A stretch of 14,271 bases of DNA. Source: JAISGQ01 sp964500965. Lineage in GTDB: Bacteria > Bacillota > Clostridia > Oscillospirales > Acutalibacteraceae. Shown piece after piece: positions 1 through 7,207 of this stretch. The position numbers and the translations under genes were made by a program. Numbering within the stretch: position 1 is the stretch's first letter; every line of letters starts with the position of its first letter. A model generated the notes under the pieces. The model ran no database searches and was not told the origin of the DNA. It saw nothing but the letters and a program-made list of their open reading frames with translations. The stretch lies in NCBI GenBank assembly GCA_964500965.1, contig CAZCQZ010000043.1, positions 1 to 14,271 of the forward strand. The letters are read 5' to 3'.

Positions 1-2376
1 CTGCGCATTATCCGCGCCCTTAAAATCGAGGGCGGCTGTAACGTTCAGTTTGCTCTTGACCCCAACAGCTTCAAGTATTATGTGATAGAGGTAAACCCCA
101 GAGTTTCCCGTTCCTCCGCTCTTGCTTCAAAGGCAAGCGGCTTCCCCATTGCAAGAGTTACCGCAAAGGTCGCGGTAGGTATGCATCTTGACGAAATCCA
201 GCTTGCAACCGCAACTGCCGCCGCAGAGCCTGCTCTTGACTATGTTGTTGCAAAGGTTGCACGCTTCCCCTTTGACAAGTTTGCCGATGCAAACAACACC
301 CTCAGCACTCAGATGAAAGCAACCGGCGAGGTCATGAGCATAGCAAGAACACTTGAAGAAAGCTTCCTTAAAGCGGTGCGTTCTCTTGAGATTGGCGTTT
401 GCCATATCTATATGGAAAAATTCGACCATATGACCGATGATGAGCTTATCAAATACATTGCAACTCCCACAGACGACAGACTGTACGCTATTGCAAAGCT
501 TATCCGTGACGGCGTTGATTTGGGTCTTATCTGCAACGCAACACAGATAGATATGCTTTTCCTTGACAAGATTCACAATATTGTCCTTATGGAAAAGGTC
601 GTTGAAAATGCGAAGTTCAACAGAGAAATTCTCTACAAGGCAAAGAGAATGGGCTTCTCCGATAAATATATAGCAAAGCTCTGGGCTTGCTCCGAGGACG
701 AGGTTTATGCGTTCCGCAAGGAAAACAATATGTTTCCCGTCTATAAGTCAATCGACACCTGCGCCGGTGAGCACCCCAGCTACGTGCCCTACCTTTATTC
801 CACCTACGAGGAAGAAAACGAATCTATTGTCACCGACCGCAAAAAGGTAATAGTGCTCGGCGCAGGTCCTATAAGAATCGGTCAGGGCGTTGAGTTTGAC
901 TACTCCACCGTTCACGCCGTTTCCACAATCAAAAAAGCCGGTTACGAGGCTATCATCATAAACAACAACCCCGAAACCGTTTCTACCGACTACACCTGCT
1001 CGGACAAGCTCTACTTTGAGCCGCTGACGGTTGAGGACGTTATGAATATAGTAGAGCTTGAAAAGCCCTACGGCGTTATCGCGTCGTTAGGCGGTCAGAC
1101 CGCAATCAACCTTGCCGCACCTCTTGAAAAGAGAGGGGTCAAGCTTATCGGCACAGACAATGCCGCCATTGAAAGAGCCGAAAACCGCGACAGCTTTGAG
1201 AAAATCATGGAACAGCTTCAAATTCCTCAGCCTAACGGTCAGGCTGTCACAAATATCGAAGCAGGCGTAAAAGCGGCTTCCGAAATCGGCTATCCCGTCC
1301 TTGTTCGCCCCAGCTATGTTCTCGGCGGACGTGCCATGAGAATCGTCAGCAACGAGGAAGCTTTAAGACGTTACCTCAAGGAGGCCGTACAGATAGACGA
1401 GGACCAGCCCGTACTGGTTGACAAATATATTGAGGGCAAGGAGCTTGAGGTTGACGCTGTGTGCGACGGAACAGACGTATTCTGCCCCGGCATTATGGAA
1501 CACGTTGAAAGAACGGGTATCCACTCCGGCGACTCCATAAGCGTTTACCCCACATTCTCCGTAAGCAAAAAAGCAAAGGACATTATTCTCGACTACACTC
1601 GCAGACTGGGGCTTGGCATAGGCATTGTCGGTCTGTTCAACATTCAGTTCATCGTTGATAAAAACGACGATGTTTACGTAATTGAGGTCAACCCCCGTTC
1701 AAGCCGTACAGTGCCTTTTATCAGCAAGGCAACCGGCTGGTCACTGGCAGACATCGCAACCCTTGTAATTCTCGGACATTCTCTCCGTGAACAGGGCATT
1801 ACCGAAATGTATCCTGCCGAAAAGGAACGCTGGTATGTCAAAGCTCCTGCATTTTCATTCTCCAAACTGCGCGGCATGGACGCTTACCTTTCTCCGGAAA
1901 TGAAGTCCACCGGCGAAGCAATCGGCTACGACAACAAGCTTACCCGTGCGCTCTGGAAAGCACTCCAGTCAAGCGGTATGTCCGTAAAGAGCTACGGCAC
2001 TCTGTTTGCAACAATCGCGGACAAGGATAAAGAAGAAGCTCTGCCCCTTATCCGCCGCTTCTACAACCTGGGCTTTAATATCGAAGCCACCAGCGGCACC
2101 GCAAACTTCTTAAAGAGCCACGACATACGCACCAGAAGCCGCACAAAAATCAGTGAGGGCAGTGAAGAAATCCTCGATTCAATCCGCAAGGGCTATGTTA
2201 CTTACATCATCAACACTCGTGACATCAGCTTGCCCAGCGGCGAATCCGACGGTCACGAAATACGCCGCTGTGCCGTTGAAAACAACATTACGATGTTTAC
2301 ATCTCTTGATACAGTTCGCGTTCTTCTGGATGTTCTTGAAGAAACAACCCTCTGTATCTCCACTATAAATTCGTAA
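1..2376 (+). CDS. carB: Carbamoyl-phosphate synthase large subunit (5' end outside window)
   Basis: The reading frame is open from base 1, so the gene starts upstream; 791 codons and a TAA stop are visible. CarB is usually about 1,060-1,075 residues, so roughly 275 are missing. The enzyme makes carbamoyl phosphate from bicarbonate, ATP and glutamine-derived ammonia (via CarA) for pyrimidines and arginine. Visible signs, numbered from base 1: the end of the first ATP-grasp domain (VIEVNPRVSRSSALASKASG, from about residue 29); the start of the second synthetase half with GAGPIRIGQGVEFDY at about 287-301; RPSYVLGGRAM at about 436; the second ATP-grasp signature IEVNPRSSRTVPF at about 561; and a C-terminal MGS-type regulatory domain from about 660, where UMP and ornithine act in characterised homologues. 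The GTG at 82 is internal, because homology continues upstream of it. The stop lies 12 bp before pyrK, so it is clearly in the same operon. Confidence 0.97.
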   Translation: MRIIRALKIEGGCNVQFALDPNSFKYYVIEVNPRVSRSSALASKASGFPIARVTAKVAVGMHLDEIQLATATAAAEPALDYVVAKVARFPFDKFADANNTLSTQMKATGEVMSIARTLEESFLKAVRSLEIGVCHIYMEKFDHMTDDELIKYIATPTDDRLYAIAKLIRDGVDLGLICNATQIDMLFLDKIHNIVLMEKVVENAKFNREILYKAKRMGFSDKYIAKLWACSEDEVYAFRKENNMFPVYKSIDTCAGEHPSYVPYLYSTYEEENESIVTDRKKVIVLGAGPIRIGQGVEFDYSTVHAVSTIKKAGYEAIIINNNPETVSTDYTCSDKLYFEPLTVEDVMNIVELEKPYGVIASLGGQTAINLAAPLEKRGVKLIGTDNAAIERAENRDSFEKIMEQLQIPQPNGQAVTNIEAGVKAASEIGYPVLVRPSYVLGGRAMRIVSNEEALRRYLKEAVQIDEDQPVLVDKYIEGKELEVDAVCDGTDVFCPGIMEHVERTGIHSGDSISVYPTFSVSKKAKDIILDYTRRLGLGIGIVGLFNIQFIVDKNDDVYVIEVNPRSSRTVPFISKATGWSLADIATLVILGHSLREQGITEMYPAEKERWYVKAPAFSFSKLRGMDAYLSPEMKSTGEAIGYDNKLTRALWKALQSSGMSVKSYGTLFATIADKDKEEALPLIRRFYNLGFNIEATSGTANFLKSHDIRTRSRTKISEGSEEILDSIRKGYVTYIINTRDISLPSGESDGHEIRRCAVENNITMFTSLDTVRVLLDVLEETTLCISTINS

Positions 2377-2388
2377 GGATTGAAAAAT

Positions 2389-3132
2389 ATGACTAAACAG
2401 GGACTTTTTACAGTTAAGTCCAATGAAAAAATCGCCGCCGCACAGTACCGCATGGTGCTTTGCGGCGACACCTCGGCTATCACCGCCACAGGTCAGTTTA
2501 TAAATATCAAGCTTGACGGCTATTATCTGCGCAGACCTATCTCGGTGTGCGACTGGGATAATAACAGCGTTACGATAATTTACAAGGTACTCGGCGGCGG
2601 CACGGAATATATGTCTACTCTCTCTGCCGGTGCTGTGCTTGACGTGCTGTCCGGCTTGGGTAACGGCTACGATACTTCAAAAAGCGGTGAAGCACCGTTG
2701 CTCATAGGCGGCGGCGTAGGCTGTCCTCCCCTCTACGCTCTTGGCAAAAAGCTTGTTTCCGAGGGCAAAAAGGTCACGGCGGTTTTGGGCTTTAATACCA
2801 AAGAGGACATGATACTCAAAGCCGAATTTGAAGCACTGGGCATTACCACCTTTATCACCACCGTTGACGGCAGTGAGGGCATAAAGGGCTTTGTTACCGC
2901 CGCTCTCCCCACAGTCGGTGATTACAGCTACTTCTACTGCTGCGGCAACGAGCCTATGATGCGCTCCGTTTATGCCGCAACCGTCACAAGCGGTCAAATG
3001 AGCTTTGAGGAACGCATGGGCTGTGGCTTCGGGGCTTGTATGGGCTGTTCCTGCAAAACCCTTTACGGCAATAAGAGAATCTGCAAGGACGGTCCTGTGC
3101 TTGAAAAGGAGGAAATCATATGGGCAGATTAA
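2389..3132 (+). CDS. pyrK: Dihydroorotate dehydrogenase electron-transfer subunit PyrK
   Basis: The 247-residue iron-sulfur flavoprotein passes electrons from the FMN of PyrD to NAD+ in class 1B dihydroorotate dehydrogenase (PyrD2K2). The N-terminal ferredoxin-reductase-like barrel has the flavin motif RRPIS at residues 48-52. The nucleotide-binding part has GGGVGCPPLYALG at 107-119. The C-terminal 2Fe-2S site has cysteines C212, C217, C220 and C232 (spacing CX4CX2CX11C), with an extra C222. ATG at 2389 is chosen because AAGGA at 2375-2379 sits 9 bases upstream; an in-frame TTG at 2380 touches that site and is a poor start. The 3' end overlaps pyrD by 13 bp, consistent with equimolar, translationally coupled production of the two subunits. 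Length and all cofactor motifs are normal for the family. Confidence 0.96.
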   Translation: MTKQGLFTVKSNEKIAAAQYRMVLCGDTSAITATGQFINIKLDGYYLRRPISVCDWDNNSVTIIYKVLGGGTEYMSTLSAGAVLDVLSGLGNGYDTSKSGEAPLLIGGGVGCPPLYALGKKLVSEGKKVTAVLGFNTKEDMILKAEFEALGITTFITTVDGSEGIKGFVTAALPTVGDYSYFYCCGNEPMMRSVYAATVTSGQMSFEERMGCGFGACMGCSCKTLYGNKRICKDGPVLEKEEIIWAD

Positions 3133-4025
3133 GCGTAAGCCTTTCCGGGGTTGAGCTTGACAACCCCATAATTCCGGCGAGCGGAACTTTCGGCTACGGC
3201 TATGAATTTGCGGAGCTTTACGATATAAATATTCTCGGCTCTCTTTCCTTTAAAGGCACTACCATGGAGCCGCGCTTCGGCAATCCTACCCCCAGAATCG
3301 CGGAATGTACAGCCGGCATGATAAATTCCGTCGGATTACAAAACCCCGGTATCGACAGGGTTATTTCCGAGGAGCTTCCAAAGCTTAAAGCCGTTTTTCA
3401 CAAGCCCCTTGTGGCAAACATCAGCGGATTTTCAATTGACGAATATGTTCACTGCTGTGAGAAAATCAACGACCATGCGGACATAATCGAAGTTAATGTA
3501 AGCTGTCCAAACGTACACAACGGCGGCATGAGCTTCGGAACGGACGTTAAAAACGTAGAGGCGGTTACAAAGGCTGTAAAGGCTGTTACCACAAAGCCGG
3601 TATATGTTAAGCTGACACCGAATGTCACGGACATCGTGGAGATAGCAAAAGGCTGTGAAGCCGCCGGTGCGGACGGCATAAGCATGATAAACACCATGCT
3701 GGGTATGAGGATTGACCTTAAAACCAAAAAGCCTGTTATTAAAAACAAAATGGGCGGCTTTTCCGGTCCTGCCATATTCCCCGTTGCCGTCAGAATGGTC
3801 TATCAGGTATACGAAGCGGTGAAAATACCTATTATAGGTATGGGCGGTGTTTCCTGTGCCGAGGACGTTATAGAACTTATGCTGGCAGGCGCAACCGCCG
3901 TTGAGGTCGGTGCGGCAAATCTCGTCAATCCCTTTGTCTGCCGCGATATTATAAACAATCTCCCTGTTGTTATGGACAAGTACAAAATCAATAATCTTAC
4001 CGATATTATAGGAGGTGCTCACTAA
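3120..4025 (+). CDS. pyrD: Dihydroorotate dehydrogenase, class 1B catalytic subunit
   Basis: This 301-residue FMN-dependent TIM-barrel enzyme oxidises dihydroorotate to orotate in the cytosol, with NAD+ as acceptor through PyrK. Visible motifs: NPIIPASGTFGYG at 15-27, FKGTT at 44-48, the substrate loop NSVGLQNPG at 69-77, the catalytic loop VNVSCPN at 125-131 with base C129 (class 1 uses Cys, class 2 Ser), KLTPN at 164-168, a phosphate-binding GGFSG at 212-216 and MGGV at 241-244. The adjacent pyrK identifies it as class 1B rather than the fumarate-using 1A. A strong AAAAGGAGG site at 3104-3112 lies 7 bases before ATG and inside the end of pyrK. The TAA stop shares one base with the pyrF ATG (TAATG), so the two genes are likely translationally coupled. 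Confidence 0.97.
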   Translation: MGRLSVSLSGVELDNPIIPASGTFGYGYEFAELYDINILGSLSFKGTTMEPRFGNPTPRIAECTAGMINSVGLQNPGIDRVISEELPKLKAVFHKPLVANISGFSIDEYVHCCEKINDHADIIEVNVSCPNVHNGGMSFGTDVKNVEAVTKAVKAVTTKPVYVKLTPNVTDIVEIAKGCEAAGADGISMINTMLGMRIDLKTKKPVIKNKMGGFSGPAIFPVAVRMVYQVYEAVKIPIIGMGGVSCAEDVIELMLAGATAVEVGAANLVNPFVCRDIINNLPVVMDKYKINNLTDIIGGAH

Positions 4026-4723
4026 TGGGCAAGGACGTTATAGTTGCCTGCGACTTTGCGAGCAGAGAAGCAGTTATGGATTTTCTTTCAAAGTTCGGTG
4101 AAAGAAAGCCCTTTGTCAAAATCGGAATGGAGCTTTATTATGCCGAAGGTCCTCAGATTGTAAAGGATATAAAGGCTCTCGGTCACAAAATATTTCTTGA
4201 CCTGAAGCTTCACGACATTCCCAACACCGTGAAAAAGTCAATGGCAGTTCTCTCACGCCTTGACGTGGACATGACAAATCTTCATGCCGCCGGTACAAAG
4301 GCAATGATGGAAGCCGCCGTTGAGGGACTTACCCGTCCGGACGGCAGCAGACCTCTGCTTATCGCCGTAACTCAACTCACCTCCACCAGCGAGGAGCGCA
4401 TGAGAGACGAGCTTCTCATAAACGAGCCTATTGACGAGGTCGTTATGAAATACGCACACAACGCCATGGAAGCAGGGCTTGACGGCGTTGTATGCTCACC
4501 TCTCGAAGCCGGAAAGGTCAAGGAGCGCTGTGGCACAAACTTTATGACCGTTACCCCCGGAGTGCGCTTTGCGGACGGCGATAAGGGCGACCAGTCCAGA
4601 GTTATGACCCCTGCACAGGCTAAGGAAATCGGCTCGGACTATATAGTTGTGGGCAGACCCATTACAGCCGCAGATGACCCCGTTGCGGCTTACGAAAGAT
4701 GCTGTGCCGAATTTATCGGCTGA
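4025..4723 (+). CDS. pyrF: Orotidine 5'-phosphate decarboxylase
   Basis: This 232-residue TIM-barrel enzyme decarboxylates OMP to UMP, the last step of the pathway. The catalytic signature FLDLKLHDIPNTV lies at about 57-69 and supplies the Asp-Lys-Asp set D59, K61 and D64. The N-terminal strand VIVACDF and the phosphate-binding TPGVRF and DYIVVGRPI segments near the C-terminus also match the short bacterial (PyrF group 1) form. The start codon shares its A with the stop of pyrD, and AGGAGGT at 4009-4015 lies 9 bases upstream. The TGA stop is 10 bp before pyrE. No unusual residues are seen, and the length is typical of bacterial PyrF. Confidence 0.96.
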   Translation: MGKDVIVACDFASREAVMDFLSKFGERKPFVKIGMELYYAEGPQIVKDIKALGHKIFLDLKLHDIPNTVKKSMAVLSRLDVDMTNLHAAGTKAMMEAAVEGLTRPDGSRPLLIAVTQLTSTSEERMRDELLINEPIDEVVMKYAHNAMEAGLDGVVCSPLEAGKVKERCGTNFMTVTPGVRFADGDKGDQSRVMTPAQAKEIGSDYIVVGRPITAADDPVAAYERCCAEFIG

Positions 4724-4733
4724 GGAGGATAAA

Positions 4734-5390
4734 ATGGAAAGTTACAAAAGAGAATTTATACAGTTTCTTGAAAGCGCAGGCGTTTTGAAGTTCGGTGACT
4801 TCACCGCCAAAAGCGGCAGAAAAATTCCCTATTTCATCAACGCGGGCATGATAAAGACCGGCGATGAGATAGCAAAGCTGGGCGAATTTTACGCAAAGGC
4901 TTATTTTGAAAAGGTAGGCAATAAGCCCACAGTGCTTTACGGTCCTGCCTACAAGGGTATTCCCATTGCGGTTTCCGTATCCGTTGCCCTTTCAAAGAAC
5001 GGCTTGAACGTTCCTTTCTTCTTCAACCGCAAGGAGGTAAAGGACCATGGTGAGGGCGGTATATTTGTGGGCTATGTTCCCTCCGAGGGCGAGGAAGTCG
5101 TCATAGTTGAGGACGTTATCACCGCAGGCACTGCCATTCGTGAAAGTATGGCTAATCTTTCCTCCCTTGAGGGCGTTAAGGTTGCGGCTACCTTTGTAAT
5201 GGTTGACCGTAAGGAAAAGGGTCAGGGCGAAAAAGGCGCAATGCAGGAAATCGAGGAACAGTTCGGCTTCCCCGTTTATTCGGTCGTAGATGTTTACGAC
5301 ATTATCGAATATCTTGAAGAAGACGAAAAGAACGCGGAAAACGTACAGCGCATTAAAAATTATCTTGCCGTGAACGGAGCTAAAGCATGA
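4734..5390 (+). CDS. pyrE: Orotate phosphoribosyltransferase
   Basis: This 218-residue cytosolic enzyme joins orotate and PRPP to form OMP. Motifs: KSGRKIPYFINAG at 26-38 in the N-terminal orotate-contact region; GPAYKGIPIAV at 70-80; the mobile catalytic loop RKEVKDHGEGG at 99-109, with the Lys/Asp/His set of the family; and the PRPP-binding loop VVIVEDVITAGTA at 122-134. ATG at 4734 is preferred over an upstream in-frame start at 4647, because GAGGAGG at 4722-4728 sits just before it, the upstream start lies inside pyrF, and the family begins near this point. The TGA overlaps the pyrB ATG by 4 bp (ATGA), which is typical of coupled translation. It supplies the substrate of PyrF, encoded just upstream. 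Confidence 0.96.
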   Translation: MESYKREFIQFLESAGVLKFGDFTAKSGRKIPYFINAGMIKTGDEIAKLGEFYAKAYFEKVGNKPTVLYGPAYKGIPIAVSVSVALSKNGLNVPFFFNRKEVKDHGEGGIFVGYVPSEGEEVVIVEDVITAGTAIRESMANLSSLEGVKVAATFVMVDRKEKGQGEKGAMQEIEEQFGFPVYSVVDVYDIIEYLEEDEKNAENVQRIKNYLAVNGAKA

Positions 5391-6301
5391 GAAGTATTTT
5401 AGATATAGTTGACCTTTCCACAGAGGAAATTGATGAGCTTATCGCCGTTGCCGAAGATATTATGGAAAATCCCGACAGCTACCGCGAAAAATGCAAATAT
5501 AAAAAGCTTGCAACCCTGTTTTTCGAGCCGAGCACACGCACACGCCTTTCCTTTGAGGCGGCTATGCTTGACCTGGGCGGCAGTGTTCTGGGCTTTTCCG
5601 AGGCTCAGTCAAGCTCCGCATCAAAGGGCGAAAGCGTTGCGGACACCGTAAAGATAGTAGGTCTTTATGCCGATATTATCGCCATGCGCCACCCCAAAGA
5701 AGGTGCGGCATATGTTGCCGCAGGCAATGCCGGTGTGCCTGTTATAAACGCCGGTGACGGCGGTCACAGCCACCCCACTCAAACTCTCACCGACCTTTTG
5801 ACAATCAAAAAGGAAAAGGGACATTTTGACGGTCTGACCGTGGGTATCTGCGGCGATTTGCAGTTCGGACGTACCGTTCACTCCCTTATCGGAGCATTGT
5901 CACGCTACAACAATATAAAATTTGTGCTCATCTCCCCGGAGGAGCTTACAATACCCTCCTATGTGCGCAACGACGTGCTTAATGCAAAGGGCATAGAATA
6001 TGTTGAAACCCGTTCCCTTGACGAAGCTCTGCCTGAGCTTGACATTCTTTACATGACCAGAGTTCAGCGTGAACGCTTTTTCAACGAAGCCGAATATCTG
6101 CGCTTAAAAGACAGCTATATTCTCACTCCGGAAAAGCTTGAAAATGCCAAATCGGATATGTGCATACTGCACCCGTTGCCCAGAGTTAACGAAATCTCCG
6201 TGGCAATTGACAAAGACCCCAGAGCGGCTTATTTCAGGCAGGCCATGTACGGCAAATTTATCCGCATGGCACTTATCCTTAAACTTCTGGAGGTGCGGTA
6301 A
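5387..6301 (+). CDS. pyrB: Aspartate carbamoyltransferase catalytic chain
   Basis: This 304-residue enzyme condenses carbamoyl phosphate with aspartate to carbamoyl aspartate, the committed step of pyrimidine synthesis. The carbamoyl-phosphate motif FFEPSTRTRLSFE lies at 45-57, with STRT at 49-52. The lysine-bearing loop ASKGESVADT at 78-87 corresponds to the E. coli 80s loop that reaches into a neighbouring subunit. Further motifs are HPTQTLTD at 129-136, TRVQRERF, and LHPLPRVNEI near the C-terminus. GGAG at 5376-5379 lies 7 bases before ATG, and the start overlaps pyrE by 4 bp. The next gene is pyrI, so the product probably forms the allosteric dodecamer (two catalytic trimers, three regulatory dimers), as in enteric bacteria. 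B. subtilis-type operons lack pyrI. Confidence 0.97.
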   Translation: MRSILDIVDLSTEEIDELIAVAEDIMENPDSYREKCKYKKLATLFFEPSTRTRLSFEAAMLDLGGSVLGFSEAQSSSASKGESVADTVKIVGLYADIIAMRHPKEGAAYVAAGNAGVPVINAGDGGHSHPTQTLTDLLTIKKEKGHFDGLTVGICGDLQFGRTVHSLIGALSRYNNIKFVLISPEELTIPSYVRNDVLNAKGIEYVETRSLDEALPELDILYMTRVQRERFFNEAEYLRLKDSYILTPEKLENAKSDMCILHPLPRVNEISVAIDKDPRAAYFRQAMYGKFIRMALILKLLEVR

Positions 6302-6727
6302 ATGAACGTTGACAGCATCAGAAACGGCTACGTTATCGACCACATTCAGGCAGGACGTGCCATGGAAATCTACAAACTGCTGAAGCTTTCAAAGCTCGGC
6401 TGTCCCGTTGCAATGATAATGAACGTACCCTCTGAAAAAATGGGCAAAAAGGACATTATCAAAATCGACGGTGAAATAGTTCTGGATATGGATGTTCTGG
6501 GCTTTGTTGACCCCGACATCACCATAAACGAAATTCGCAACGGCGAGATTGTGGGAAAGCAGGACAGAATCGAGCTTCCCGAAAGAATAGTCGATGTAGT
6601 GAAATGCAAAAATCCCCGTTGCATAACCACAACGGAGCAGGAGCTGCCCCACATTTTCAAGCTGACCAGCCGCGAAAACAAGGTGTACCGCTGTATTTAC
6701 TGCGAGTCCGAGGCTAAGAAAAAATGA
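6302..6727 (+). CDS. pyrI: Aspartate carbamoyltransferase regulatory chain
   Basis: This 141-residue regulatory subunit binds nucleotide effectors and, through a zinc domain, docks on PyrB. The N-terminal effector domain keeps residues matching the E. coli nucleotide site by my alignment: D13 and H14 (VIDHI), K54 (KKDIIKI), N76, I78 and K86 (NEIRNGEIVGK). Gly81 stands where E. coli has Y89. The C-terminal zinc ribbon has C102, C107, C131 and C134, with the CX4C...CX2C spacing of E. coli PyrI. The protein is about 12 residues shorter than the 153-residue E. coli chain, mainly at the ends. ATG follows the pyrB stop directly, with GGAGGT at 6289-6294 seven bases upstream. The stop overlaps the next gene by 4 bp. 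Effector preference cannot be read from sequence. Confidence 0.95.
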   Translation: MNVDSIRNGYVIDHIQAGRAMEIYKLLKLSKLGCPVAMIMNVPSEKMGKKDIIKIDGEIVLDMDVLGFVDPDITINEIRNGEIVGKQDRIELPERIVDVVKCKNPRCITTTEQELPHIFKLTSRENKVYRCIYCESEAKKK

Positions 6728-7080
6728 ACATTCAGATTTTCGGAAAGCCCAAAAGCTTCGATACCGGCAAAGCCGAGCGTTGGTTTAAGGAGCGCAGAAT
6801 AAAATATCAGTACATCGACCTGAAAACAAAGGGCATGAGCGCAGGCGAATACAAAAGTGTCAAAGCCGCACTGGGCGGAGATTTTTACAAGCTTGTCGAT
6901 ACCGAATGCAAGCTTTACGAGGAAACCTACTTTGAACATCTTGCCTATGATGAGGACAAGGAAGAAAAGCTTATGGAATATCCTCTGCTCCTTGCCGCAC
7001 CGATTGTGAGAAACGGTAAAAAAGCAACAGTCGGCTTCTGCCCGGAGGTCTGGCAGAAATGGCTTGATGCGGATAAATAA
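6724..7080 (+). CDS. ArsC/Spx-fold thioredoxin-like protein lacking the active-site cysteines
   Basis: A 118-residue protein with the length and pattern of the ArsC/Spx (arsenate reductase-like) family: an N-terminal strand and loop NIQIFGKPKSFDTGKAERWF at 2-21, the helix ending KERRI, the YIDLKTKGMS segment at 30-39, a cis-Pro-type PIVRNGKKATVGF at 93-105 and a C-terminal helix. Aligned with Spx, the usual CXXC cysteines fall at S11 and T14, so neither redox cysteine is present; the only cysteines are C62 and C106. It is therefore unlikely to be a classical arsenate reductase. A Spx-like binding role is possible but unproven. Its ATG overlaps the pyrI stop by 4 bp (ATGA), and a weak GAGG lies about 10 bases upstream, so translation probably depends on pyrI. 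It is the last gene before the terminator. The link to pyrimidine synthesis is unknown. Confidence 0.8.
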   Translation: MNIQIFGKPKSFDTGKAERWFKERRIKYQYIDLKTKGMSAGEYKSVKAALGGDFYKLVDTECKLYEETYFEHLAYDEDKEEKLMEYPLLLAAPIVRNGKKATVGFCPEVWQKWLDADK

Positions 7081-7090
7081 TTTGCAATAG

Positions 7091-7130
7091 AAATGAGCAG
7101 TTAAAAGCTTTCGCTTTTCACTGCTCATTT
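7091..7130 (+). terminator. Terminator hairpin ending the pyr operon
   Basis: A long stem lies 10 bases after the last gene. AAATGAGCAGT at 7091-7101 pairs perfectly with 7120-7130. After one T/C mismatch, AAAAGC at 7103-7108 pairs with GCTTTT at 7113-7118, closing a TTTC loop. A moderately T-rich tail (TATTTAAC) follows. The stem strength and the position between the operon and a new promoter support Rho-independent termination. The core resembles the hairpin at 10151-10190. Confidence 0.85.
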
Positions 7131-7148
7131 TATTTAACTCCGGTTTGA

Positions 7149-7177
7149 TTGACATATCAGGCAAAACGTTGTATGCT
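7149..7177 (+). promoter_or_regulatory. Sigma-A-type promoter of the capA-like/beta-lactamase unit
   Basis: A perfect -35 box TTGACA at 7149-7154 is followed by a 17-base spacer and TATGCT at 7172-7177 (4 of 6 matches to TATAAT). The likely start site is near 7184, about 24 bases before the ATG at 7208. The position just after the pyr terminator supports independent transcription of the next two genes. No operator-like inverted repeat is evident. Confidence 0.75.
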
Positions 7178-7207
7178 AATTGCAACCGATAAATTGGAGG
7201 GAAGCTT

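Noticed and set aside
127..576. 149-codon minus-strand frame opposite carB
   Set aside because: It is a shadow of the carB codon pattern, with no motifs of its own.
2380..2388. TTG start for pyrK
   Set aside because: It overlaps the AAGGA site that is well spaced for the ATG at 2389.
3432..4022. 196-codon minus-strand frame opposite pyrD
   Set aside because: pyrD is fully supported by motifs; the antisense frame has no recognisable features.
4647..4733. Longer pyrE start upstream of 4734
   Set aside because: It lies inside pyrF, has no ribosome site, and the ATG at 4734 follows GAGGAGG and matches the family start.
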